From positions 1 to 19,319 of the forward strand of contig CAZCMD010000086.1 in assembly GCA_964499695.1 (NCBI GenBank): a DNA stretch of 19,319 bases. Reading direction: 5' to 3'. The translations under genes and the position numbers were made by a program. Source of the DNA: JAAZBV01 sp964499695 (GTDB lineage: Bacteria; Desulfobacterota; DSM-4660; Desulfatiglandales; HGW-15). Positions 1-6,698 of this stretch are shown in pieces. The notes beneath the pieces are model-generated. The model had not been told where the DNA came from, did not search any database, and saw only the letters and a list, made by a program, of their open reading frames with translations. Within the stretch, counting starts at the first letter, position 1. Each line of letters opens with the position of its first letter.

Positions 1-98
1 CTCCCATCCAGGGAGAGGAGCTTCAGTTGAACCTTAATTCAACAACATTGGGTTTAACACCCCACCAAAAACCAATCCATATGGAGAAATAAATCATA

Positions 99-2159
99 AT
101 GCACAGTGTTATCAAAATCATCCTTACATTAATCCTTCTTACCTGTAGTAATTCCTATGCTGAACTCAGACTCAAAGAGGTTCGGACCGCCTCAAAGGAT
201 GTTCTTGCACTATTATTTACCAGTGACATTATTGATATCAATGAAGCAGATATCAGTAACCCGGTTGCCTGGAAAATCAACGGAGCACCTGCAAAGGGGA
301 TATATAAGTATGTCATGCAGGCTGATCCATGTGATCATCATATATATATTCAGACAGAACCGCTTGTTGCTGGTAAAGAGTATTTGATAGAAACCCCATA
401 TGGAAAAAAGAAATTTAAATTCAATTCTGCTGATATCCTGTGTGAATCTATAAAGGTAAATCAGGCAGGTTACAGCGCACTATCAAAAACGCGCTATGCA
501 AATTTTGCTATCTGGCTTGGTACAGGCGGAAGCCAGAAACTAGAGGGGAATATACCAGGTTATAAAGTAATCAATACATCCTCCGGTAAAAGCATTTTAA
601 AAGGTAAACTTAAGGAGATTGGTAAGGATGAATCATCCGGTGATTTTGTCTATCGTATTGATCTATCCAAAGTGGCAGAGGGCGGTCCATATAAAATTAT
701 AGTAGATAGTTACGGGTGTTCATATCCGTTCGGGGTAGGGGGAGAGTTTTCAAAACGCGCTGCCTATCTCCTGTTCCGTGCCCAGTACATGCAGCGGTGC
801 GGGTGCCCGATACACAAACCTGACATCCGAGAAAAACCATGTCATACGATCATATATGATGTGGACGGCCCAATAGGTGAGGCAAATATAGTAGTAAAGG
901 GGGACGAAAGAGAGTTCAGGGTATATGGGGGATATCATGATGCAGGCGATGCCGATAGAAGGGCATATCATATATCAAACCCGATTATTAACCTGATGAT
1001 CTACGAGGCCTTTCCTGAATATTTTTATGACAACCAGTATGACATCCCCGGAGAATTCGATGCTGAATACAATATAAAGAGCTATACGAATAATATCCCG
1101 GACATAATCGATGAGGCTGAATGGGGGGCGCTTCCATGGGAATATCTGCAGAATGAAGATGGCAGTGTTCACTTTGGTACTGAAACAAAGGGGTATCCTG
1201 ATCCATTTGCTGCTCCAATGGACAGGGATAATAAAAAATACGGGACTGTAGCCATAGATGAAAGGGCCACTACGACATGCGCGGGGCTTTTTATGCATCT
1301 TGCCAGGATAATAAAGCCATATAATGCAGAACGTTCTGCTCAACTTGTTGACCGGGCGGAAAGGGCCTTTAAATATAGTGAAAATGAGATGGCTGCCCCT
1401 GAAAGGCTATATTATTTTATCCAGAAATATCTGCTTACAGGCAGTGAAGAGGCTCATCAGAAGGTTAAAGAGCTGTACAAGGCTGCTGATTCACTTAAAA
1501 AGAATATATATGCTACACCGGGTTATTCACTAAATGATGCGGGTTTTGATAACCCTGCATATATCTATTCTTATATCATCGAGAAAAGGTTACCTGTTGA
1601 TCCTGAGGTAGTTAATTTTTTTACAAATGCCATTAAAGAGGCTGCTGACAGCAACATCGATGAATTAAGGAAACATGCATATCCGGTTGGTAATAATTCA
1701 AAGTCAGGAGGCTGGGGGCATAATGTAAGGCAGCCAGTCTATGCCTGTGCACCTATGCTTTATTATCGTCTCAGCGGAGATCAGAAATATCTGGATGCAG
1801 CATCTGAGCTAATGGATTACAAGCTCGGGCTTAATCCCCTTAATATCTCCTATGTGACCGGGCTTGGTTTTAACCAGGTGCATAATCCCCATGACCGTGA
1901 GAGTGCCTATACCATATCAAAAGGATGGGGTCCAAAACCCGGTATCACGGTATTTGGTCCCGGCATAACGGGGTGGAGTGGTGGAAACGCAAAGGTGCTT
2001 CCTGCAGTAAAAGAACTCTCCAGTGAACGCCTTTATGTGGATGACAGAGAGTTGATATCATTCAATGAGTTTACCATCTTTGAGACGATGACCCATGATG
2101 CCCTTTATACAGTGCTTGCGAATGGTGGAAAGTGGAACGGGGAGGATCCGTTTAAGTAA
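99..2159 (+). CDS. Secreted glycoside hydrolase family 9 (endoglucanase-like)
   Basis: Predicted exported beta-glycan hydrolase (cellulase-like, inverting mechanism). A hydrophobic N-terminus (residues 1-21, ending NSYA) is a signal peptide. Residues about 22-113 look like a first beta-sandwich module. Residues about 115-212 match the CelD_N Ig-like domain typical of GH9 and start with KVNQAGYS (119-126). The catalytic alpha-barrel runs from about 218 to 676. It carries GGYHDAGDADRR (277-288), where D281 and D284 fit the nucleophilic-water aspartates, the NPHDR motif (596-600), and NEFTIFE (656-662), where E657 fits the general acid. At 686 aa it is normal for an Ig-GH9 enzyme, but it has no carbohydrate-binding module, dockerin or sorting signal. 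The start has a GGAG at 83-86, a rather long 12 nt upstream. A small inverted repeat (GTTGAA/TTCAAC, 26-43) lies further upstream. The exact substrate is unknown; some GH9 members act on cello-oligosaccharides or glucosamine polymers. Confidence 0.9.
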   Translation: MHSVIKIILTLILLTCSNSYAELRLKEVRTASKDVLALLFTSDIIDINEADISNPVAWKINGAPAKGIYKYVMQADPCDHHIYIQTEPLVAGKEYLIETPYGKKKFKFNSADILCESIKVNQAGYSALSKTRYANFAIWLGTGGSQKLEGNIPGYKVINTSSGKSILKGKLKEIGKDESSGDFVYRIDLSKVAEGGPYKIIVDSYGCSYPFGVGGEFSKRAAYLLFRAQYMQRCGCPIHKPDIREKPCHTIIYDVDGPIGEANIVVKGDEREFRVYGGYHDAGDADRRAYHISNPIINLMIYEAFPEYFYDNQYDIPGEFDAEYNIKSYTNNIPDIIDEAEWGALPWEYLQNEDGSVHFGTETKGYPDPFAAPMDRDNKKYGTVAIDERATTTCAGLFMHLARIIKPYNAERSAQLVDRAERAFKYSENEMAAPERLYYFIQKYLLTGSEEAHQKVKELYKAADSLKKNIYATPGYSLNDAGFDNPAYIYSYIIEKRLPVDPEVVNFFTNAIKEAADSNIDELRKHAYPVGNNSKSGGWGHNVRQPVYACAPMLYYRLSGDQKYLDAASELMDYKLGLNPLNISYVTGLGFNQVHNPHDRESAYTISKGWGPKPGITVFGPGITGWSGGNAKVLPAVKELSSERLYVDDRELISFNEFTIFETMTHDALYTVLANGGKWNGEDPFK

Positions 2160-2166
2160 TAACATT

Positions 2167-2194
2167 GTAGAGACAAGGCATGCCTTGTCTCTAC
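2167..2194. repeat. Perfect 28-bp palindromic repeat, copy 1 (possible terminator)
   Basis: The half-site GTAGAGACAAGGCA is followed directly by its exact reverse complement. The palindrome begins 7 nt after the GH9 stop codon. On the plus strand it is followed by GGTTTTATTT, so its hairpin could end GH9 transcription. An identical copy lies at 4206-4233. Both copies are preceded by AT, giving ATTGTAGAGAC. Confidence 0.9.
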
Positions 2195-2236
2195 GGTTTT
2201 ATTTAGCCAGAAGATGACGGTTCACATCTCCAAATA

Positions 2237-2267
2237 CCGGGCGGACACGCAGATCCGCCCCTACAAT
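2237..2267. repeat. GC-rich inverted repeat ending CTACAAT
   Basis: GGGCGGA (2239-2245) and TCCGCCC (2254-2260) form a 7-bp stem with an 8-nt loop, followed by CTACAAT. The GC content stands out from the surrounding AT-rich DNA, which suggests a mobile or dispersed palindromic element. CTACAAT also pairs with ATTGTAG at 2277-2283. Confidence 0.7.
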
Positions 2268-2324
2268 GTTCAATAAATTGTAGAACAAAATATCTTTTTA
2301 TTGCTTTTGTTTTTCATTGGGAGT

Positions 2325-2341
2325 TGAACATTGGATGTTCA
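2325..2341. repeat. Short inverted repeat TGAACAT-TGG-ATGTTCA
   Basis: A perfect 7-bp inverted repeat with a 3-nt spacer. It is either a remnant of a dispersed element or a small binding site. It lies between two convergent genes, so a promoter-operator role is unlikely. Confidence 0.5.
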
Positions 2342-2355
2342 TATTTTTCCACTAG

Positions 2356-2387
2356 AACCCTTGAACCCTTGAATCCTCGACCCCTTT
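2356..2387. repeat. 8-bp tandem repeat array, about four units
   Basis: The consecutive units are AACCCTTG, AACCCTTG, AATCCTCG and ACCCCTTT. The first two are identical and the last two diverged. The array abuts the 3' end of the minus-strand ThDP-enzyme gene. Confidence 0.7.
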
Positions 2388-2389
2388 TC

Positions 2390-4057
2390 TTATCCCTTAT
2401 TCTCTATAAATACCTCGATAAGTCTTGGATGATTATCCTTAACCGCATCTTTTAAGGCCTTTTCAAGTCCATCCGGCTCTCTTACCTGAACACCTTTTAT
2501 ACCCATTGATTCTGCAAGCTGCATGAAATTGATTATAGGATTATTGATATCCATACCTTCATGTTCTTCTGTTAAATCATAATCCCCCAGCACATGCCTT
2601 CTTACCAGTTTTACCTGCCTGTAAACCCCGTTGTTGGTAATCACAAATGTTACAGGGATATTATACCTTGCAGCAGTCCATAAACTCTGCATGCCCCATG
2701 CAGCACTGCCATCACCGCATACGGCTATGATCTTTTTATCAGGTGCGCCAAGGGATGCACCCATTGCACCGGGCAGCCCCCAACCAATGCTCCCGCCCTT
2801 GCGGGCACGGATGAACTGCCCGGCATTTTTAAGGTCAACAACCTGCCTGAGCATCTGGGAAGATGACCAGCAATCATCAATAATAATTGTATTCTCATCT
2901 GTGAGATTATCTATCTCCTTCATGAGCCTTGATACTGCAATCGGGATGTTGTTTTTTTCGGATTCAATCTGTTTTTTAAGAATATTGGTTTTTTCAATCT
3001 TTTGTTTTTCAATTTCCTGTTTTCTCTTTTCTATTCCCCTGATTATCTCTGCCGGAAGTCTATTTTCAAGGGCGCTGTTAAGGTCCATCAATACAGATTT
3101 GATATCTCCCTGTATACCGCAGTCGGTCGTTATGTTCTTCCCCAGTTCCCACGGATTTTCATCAATGTGTATGACCTTTATCTTTTCAGGCAGGATATCT
3201 TCAGGGTTATAAAAGCTGGGGCTGAAAACGGAACAGCCTATACCAATTATGAGATCAGCATCCTTAAGGGTCTGCTTTGTGCCTGGCATTGAAGGATCAA
3301 GGTCACCCAGATACAGTGGGTGCCTTACAGAAAAATTCACATCTGACATCCATGCCTGATAAACACGTGCACCTGTCAGTTCTGCAAATCTTACAACCTC
3401 ATTAAGGGCATTGCACCTTGTGACACCACTTTCAACCATGATTACAGGGATTTTAGAAGCCTTTATCAGGTCAAATGCCTTTTGAATAGCAGACTCATCT
3501 GCCCTTGTTTCGGAATAGATCGTACTTTTTTCTCTTTCAGTATATTCTATCTCCTGATTCATTATATTCTGGGGCAGAGATACAAGTACAGGCCCCTTGG
3601 GGTGCTGTAAAGCTATTTTAAAGGCCCGCTGCATTATCATTGGGATATCTTCCGCATGGTGGATTTCAGTACACCACTTGGTAAATATCTTACCCATGCC
3701 CACAATATCGCCTGTAAGATGGGGGTCCTGCTGCAGAAGGCGTGTATCCTGCTGACCGGCAGTAATAACCAGGGGTACACCTCCTGCCTGTGCATTATAG
3801 AGCATGGCCAGTGCCCCAGCTACACCTGGCCCTGTATGGAGATTTATAAAACCGGGTTTACCTGTAACCCTGGCATAGCCTTCTGCCATACCTGCTGATA
3901 CCAGCTCATTTAGCCCAAGTATATATTTTATGCCTGTGGTTTTTTCCAGTGCATCCATAAAGCGCACCTCTGTTGCCCCCGGTATGCCAAAGACATATTC
4001 AACGCCTTCGCTTTTCAATATCTCTATCAATGCCTCAGCACCTTTGATTAATGGCAT
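2390..4057 (-). CDS. ThDP-dependent enzyme, benzoylformate decarboxylase-like
   Basis: Cytosolic thiamine-diphosphate enzyme of 555 aa with the usual three-domain fold: N-terminal PYR domain (about 1-170), central domain (about 190-325) and C-terminal PP domain (about 370-550). E51 in LNELVSAGMAEGYAR is the conserved cofactor-activating glutamate. The Mg/ThDP motif runs from GDGSA (448-452) to NN (475-476). The text around it (LWTAARYNIPVTFVI) and FINLH (70-74) resemble benzoylformate decarboxylase more than acetolactate synthase. H74 aligns with the decarboxylase active-site His70, but the Ser26 equivalent is A28, so the substrate may differ. Acetolactate synthase or another 2-oxoacid decarboxylase or lyase remains possible. 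The ATG has AAGGAG a few nt upstream. The gene is monocistronic, read from the promoter at 4104-4132, and bracketed by two identical palindromes. Confidence 0.8.
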   Translation of the reverse strand: MPLIKGAEALIEILKSEGVEYVFGIPGATEVRFMDALEKTTGIKYILGLNELVSAGMAEGYARVTGKPGFINLHTGPGVAGALAMLYNAQAGGVPLVITAGQQDTRLLQQDPHLTGDIVGMGKIFTKWCTEIHHAEDIPMIMQRAFKIALQHPKGPVLVSLPQNIMNQEIEYTEREKSTIYSETRADESAIQKAFDLIKASKIPVIMVESGVTRCNALNEVVRFAELTGARVYQAWMSDVNFSVRHPLYLGDLDPSMPGTKQTLKDADLIIGIGCSVFSPSFYNPEDILPEKIKVIHIDENPWELGKNITTDCGIQGDIKSVLMDLNSALENRLPAEIIRGIEKRKQEIEKQKIEKTNILKKQIESEKNNIPIAVSRLMKEIDNLTDENTIIIDDCWSSSQMLRQVVDLKNAGQFIRARKGGSIGWGLPGAMGASLGAPDKKIIAVCGDGSAAWGMQSLWTAARYNIPVTFVITNNGVYRQVKLVRRHVLGDYDLTEEHEGMDINNPIINFMQLAESMGIKGVQVREPDGLEKALKDAVKDNHPRLIEVFIENKG

Positions 4058-4103
4058 CTTGAACTCCTTTTTTATTACTATCCTTTTTTTATATGTTCCG
4101 GTT

Positions 4104-4132
4104 AATATATTAACAATCGTTTATTCTTTCAA
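4104..4132 (-). promoter_or_regulatory. Sigma70-type promoter for the ThDP-enzyme gene
   Basis: On the minus strand, the -35 is TTGAAA (4127-4132) and the -10 is TATATT (4104-4109) with a 17-nt spacer. Each box matches consensus at 5 of 6 positions. It points at the start codon at 4057, leaving a leader of about 40 nt. Confidence 0.65.
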
Positions 4133-4203
4133 ACAATATTTAAAAAATCATTTTAAAATTCACCATTTATTTTAGTTATGTTAGGCTTCAGTTAATAACA
4201 AGA

Positions 4204-4235
4204 TTGTAGAGACAAGGCATGCCTTGTCTCTACAA
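4204..4235. repeat. Perfect 32-bp palindromic repeat, copy 2
   Basis: It contains the same 28-bp palindrome as at 2167-2194, here extended by TT/AA to 32 bp of perfect symmetry. It lies in the divergent spacer between the ThDP-enzyme and DUF169 genes, outside both predicted promoters, so it cannot be a terminator of either flanking gene. Confidence 0.9.
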
Positions 4236-4274
4236 ACATAGAAATAATAACAATAATCAGGACACCATCACCAC

Positions 4275-4303
4275 TTGATAGAAAAATTCATATGTTTTAT
4301 AGT
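4275..4303 (+). promoter_or_regulatory. Sigma70-type promoter for the DUF169 gene
   Basis: TTGATA (4275-4280) and TATAGT (4298-4303) are separated by 17 nt, each matching consensus at 5 of 6. A GGAGGAG ribosome binding site follows at 4326-4332, before the ATG at 4342. Confidence 0.65.
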
Positions 4304-4341
4304 GGGTCTATAATTTCCATTTATTCGGAGGAGAGAATCCA

Positions 4342-5082
4342 ATGCCAGATATTCGTGAATATAATCATTATGGAGAGAAACTTGAAAGCAAGTTTGCTCT
4401 CCACACTGCCCCTATTGCAGTAAAAATGCTTAAACCGGAAGATGCAATACCTTCCGGGGCATTGAGGCCATCAATAGACCTGGGGCACCCTATTGCACAG
4501 TGCCAGGCATTTGCACTTTCACGAAGAGATAACAAGACCATTGCCATGCTGAAAGAAGACAATAACTGCTTTGCGCCATTAATCGCATATGGACACGTGG
4601 ACAGACCTGATGATCCTCAATACAGGCTTTTTATGAGGTTTCCGGCTTTTGAAATGGGTAAATATAAAGGGATTGTCTCTGCTCCCTTAAAGACCGCAAA
4701 CTTTGAACCTGATGTGGTAATCATCTATTCAAACAGTGCGCAGATGAGGGGGCTTATCATGCCGCTTCACTTTATGCAGAAGGAGGATGATGTCATATAC
4801 CACTTTTTCCCTCCGGTATGCTCGTATCTTTTGGTACCGGTAATACAGAAACAGAAATACATGGTAGCGCTCCCTGACCCCGGAGAGCATATGAGAGCCT
4901 TACCAGGTGATGATGAAATTATAATTTCCATTCCCGGTTCAAGGCTTGAGGAACTTATAGAGGGGCAGAAACTGACCGAGGGGTATAAACAGGGTTACAG
5001 GGATATTAACTATATGATGAATTATAATTTCCCGCTCCCGCCACTTTATCAGGATTTGTTCAAGAGATGGGGCCTGTCATAA
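4342..5082 (+). CDS. DUF169 family protein
   Basis: A 246-aa soluble protein of the DUF169 (COG2043) family, which has no established reaction. Features I associate with the family are visible: the early AQCQAFALSR segment with C54, NNCFAP with C76, the central GRxKG-like stretch (EMGKYKGIVSAPL, about 104-116), and PPVCSYL with C160. The three cysteines could bind a metal or cofactor, but that is inference. There is no signal peptide or membrane helix. The start is secure, with GGAGGAG 9 nt upstream and a strong promoter at 4275-4303. A phosphodiesterase-like gene starts 59 nt downstream on the same strand and is probably cotranscribed. The ThDP enzyme is divergent. The family is identified with good confidence; the function is unknown. 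Confidence 0.85.
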   Translation: MPDIREYNHYGEKLESKFALHTAPIAVKMLKPEDAIPSGALRPSIDLGHPIAQCQAFALSRRDNKTIAMLKEDNNCFAPLIAYGHVDRPDDPQYRLFMRFPAFEMGKYKGIVSAPLKTANFEPDVVIIYSNSAQMRGLIMPLHFMQKEDDVIYHFFPPVCSYLLVPVIQKQKYMVALPDPGEHMRALPGDDEIIISIPGSRLEELIEGQKLTEGYKQGYRDINYMMNYNFPLPPLYQDLFKRWGLS

Positions 5083-5126
5083 ATGACAGAAATAGGGTTT
5101 ACGGTATACGGTTTAAGGTCATTTAT
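5079..5126. repeat. Inverted repeat between DUF169 and phosphodiesterase genes
   Basis: ATAAATGAC (5079-5087) and GTCATTTAT (5118-5126) form a perfect 9-bp stem. The left arm includes the DUF169 stop codon. The right arm ends 15 nt before the chosen downstream ATG. The loop contains two ACGGT copies, in ACGGTATACGGT. It could be an attenuating or mRNA-stabilising hairpin or a small repeat element. Confidence 0.5.
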
Positions 5127-5141
5127 AATGGGAATAATACT

Positions 5142-6296
5142 ATGAAATCTGTTATGCATCTACCTGACTATTCCGGTAACAGCATTGTCAACCTGATGAG
5201 TTCCATAAGATCGGTTTATGGAGGCGATTATCTTTATCCTCTGCTGGATGGTTTTGATACAGGGCCTTATAAAGAAAAAAATATTGTCTTTATAATTATT
5301 GACGCCCTTGGCTACAATTTTTTAATGGAATATGGGGATGATACATTTCTAAAAAAACACACAATACGAAGAATGACATCCGTGTTTCCATCAAGCACTG
5401 CCTCTGCATATATCAGCCTTATAACAGGGGTTGCGCCGCAGCAACACGGCCTTACCGGTTGGTTTATGTATTTAAGGGAAACTGGCATCATTACAAGCAT
5501 ACTCCCCTTTATTACAAAGGCGGGTGGTATTCCCTTAAGAAACATCCCATTCACAGATATCTTTGAACAGGATACTGTTTTTATGGGTTTAAACGCGACC
5601 TCATACTCGATTATTCATAAGAGCTATGCAAATTCACAATGCTCTGCATCCATAACAAAGGGGGCAAAGAAAAAGGCCTATTCAGATATTAAGGGGTTTT
5701 TTAATAATATAGAAAATATCCTTGATTCAGGAAGCGGTAGAAAATTTATATTTGCATACTGGGATCAGATTGACAAAATAGCTCATGAAAAAGGGATTAA
5801 TAGTAATGAAACCCTTAATGAACTTAAAAAAATAAATACAGAGATTGAGAAACTGGCCCTGTTGCTTGATAAAAAGAATGCGGCTCTAATAGTCACCTCA
5901 GACCACGGGATGATAGATTCATCTGAAAAATTAACAATCAGGCTTAATGATCACCCTCTGCTAAAAGATACCCTTGCACTGCCTCTTACAGGAGACCCGA
6001 GGGTGGCATATTGTTACCTCAAGCCCGGCATGGAAAAACAGTTTGAAAACTATGTCGATAAAAATCTTGAAGAGTACTGTAGTATGTATAAAAGCCATGA
6101 TATTATTGAAAAGGGTTTTTTCGGCCTTTATGAACCAAACAGAAAACTGTACCAGAGGACTGGTGACTATACCCTTATCATGAAAAAAAATTACATGATA
6201 CGTGAGGCGCTGTCAGGGGAAAAAAATAAGGAACTCATCGGGATACACGGGGGTTTGACATCTGATGAGATGTTTTCACCTCTGATTGTTCTGTAA
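5142..6296 (+). CDS. Alkaline phosphatase superfamily phosphodiesterase/pyrophosphatase
   Basis: Predicted two-metal phosphoesterase of the type I phosphodiesterase/nucleotide pyrophosphatase family (PF01663-like). In the 384-aa form, the ligands are visible in the expected order: D54 in FIIIDALG; nucleophile T86 in the FPSSTAS...ITGVAPQQHG block, whose spacing to TG and HG fits NPP enzymes; D211 and H215 in DQIDKIAH; D254-H255 in TSDHG; and H369 in GIHGG. It has no signal peptide or membrane segment, so it probably acts in the cytosol, unlike most secreted relatives. The frame stays open back to 5067, overlapping the DUF169 gene. I chose the ATG at 5142 because the extension (RVYGIRFKVIY...) does not look like the family and a GGGA lies 8 nt upstream of 5142. 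It probably forms an operon with DUF169. The substrate is unknown. Confidence 0.82.
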   Translation: MKSVMHLPDYSGNSIVNLMSSIRSVYGGDYLYPLLDGFDTGPYKEKNIVFIIIDALGYNFLMEYGDDTFLKKHTIRRMTSVFPSSTASAYISLITGVAPQQHGLTGWFMYLRETGIITSILPFITKAGGIPLRNIPFTDIFEQDTVFMGLNATSYSIIHKSYANSQCSASITKGAKKKAYSDIKGFFNNIENILDSGSGRKFIFAYWDQIDKIAHEKGINSNETLNELKKINTEIEKLALLLDKKNAALIVTSDHGMIDSSEKLTIRLNDHPLLKDTLALPLTGDPRVAYCYLKPGMEKQFENYVDKNLEEYCSMYKSHDIIEKGFFGLYEPNRKLYQRTGDYTLIMKKNYMIREALSGEKNKELIGIHGGLTSDEMFSPLIVL

Positions 6297-6305
6297 ACTA
6301 GCTGC

Positions 6306-6334
6306 TTTACCAGGGGCGGCTTTAATGCTATTAT
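6306..6334 (+). promoter_or_regulatory. Candidate promoter for phasin-like/ubiB genes
   Basis: TTTACC (6306-6311) and TATTAT (6329-6334) are separated by 17 nt, matching consensus at 4 of 6 and 5 of 6. They lie in the 64-nt gap before the ATG at 6361. Read-through from upstream is equally possible. Confidence 0.45.
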
Positions 6335-6360
6335 TCCTTAAAACAAAAAAGGAGGTTATC

Positions 6361-6666
6361 ATGCTTGAAGAGATAAAAAAAGGTCTGATCTCAGGGCTTG
6401 GCGCTGTGTTTCTTACAAAGGATAAGATAGAAAGGATCACGCGCACAATGGTTGATGAGGCAAAGATAAGCAAAGATGATGCCCATAACCTGAAGGAAGA
6501 ACTCTATAAAACAGGTGAGCGCGAATGGTCTGAGCTTGAAGATATGTTCACAGGCATCATAAAGAAGATCATGCAGGGGCTTGATCTGTGCAGCCGGAAA
6601 GAGATGGCTGAACTTCAGAAAAGGGTAGAGGAACTGGAAAAGCGGGACAGAACAGCGGCAGAATAG
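6361..6666 (+). CDS. Small phasin-like coiled-coil protein
   Basis: A 101-aa soluble, mostly helical protein. An N-terminal amphipathic segment (LEEIKKGLISGLGAVFLTKD, residues 2-21) is followed by charged helices and a heptad-like C-terminus (EMAELQKRVEELEKR, about 81-95), which suggests oligomerisation through a coiled coil. The overall pattern matches small proteins annotated as polyhydroxyalkanoate granule-associated (phasin-like, COG3937); no PHA synthase gene is in view, so a role on storage granules is unproven. The ATG is set by a strong AAGGAGG 7 nt upstream; the longer open frame from 6286 has no such support. It lies 32 nt before ubiB on the same strand, so the two are likely cotranscribed. 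It could instead be a membrane-surface or regulatory partner of the UbiB protein. Confidence 0.65.
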   Translation: MLEEIKKGLISGLGAVFLTKDKIERITRTMVDEAKISKDDAHNLKEELYKTGEREWSELEDMFTGIIKKIMQGLDLCSRKEMAELQKRVEELEKRDRTAAE

Positions 6667-6698
6667 AAAACCGGTAATATTTAAAAGGTGAACTGAGA

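Larger units (their letters stand above)
2160..2389. other. Repeat-rich intergenic spacer
   Basis: This 230-nt gap between the convergent GH9 and ThDP-enzyme genes holds four separate repeat structures: a perfect 28-bp palindrome, a GC-rich hairpin, a TGAACAT/ATGTTCA inverted repeat and an 8-bp-period tandem array. Each is listed separately. ATTGTAG at 2164-2170 and CTACAAT at 2261-2267 are inverted with respect to each other. They could be the ends of one composite element of about 104 nt. Confidence 0.7.

Noticed and set aside
2631..3212. 193-codon plus-strand open frame
   Set aside because: Lies antisense inside the ThDP-enzyme gene, which has complete catalytic motifs; the product shows no family features.
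2390..4057. Acetolactate synthase large subunit (ilvB) as a firm call
   Set aside because: Motifs around the ThDP site and FINLH resemble benzoylformate decarboxylase more closely and no small subunit (ilvN/ilvH) is adjacent.
2167..4233. CRISPR array or integron attC sites suggested by repeated palindromes
   Set aside because: Only two copies 2 kb apart, no spacers of regular size, and no cas or integrase gene.
5067..5141. Longer N-terminus of the phosphodiesterase starting inside the DUF169 gene
   Set aside because: The extra 25 residues do not fit the family and there is no ribosome binding site at 5067; the ATG at 5142 is better placed.
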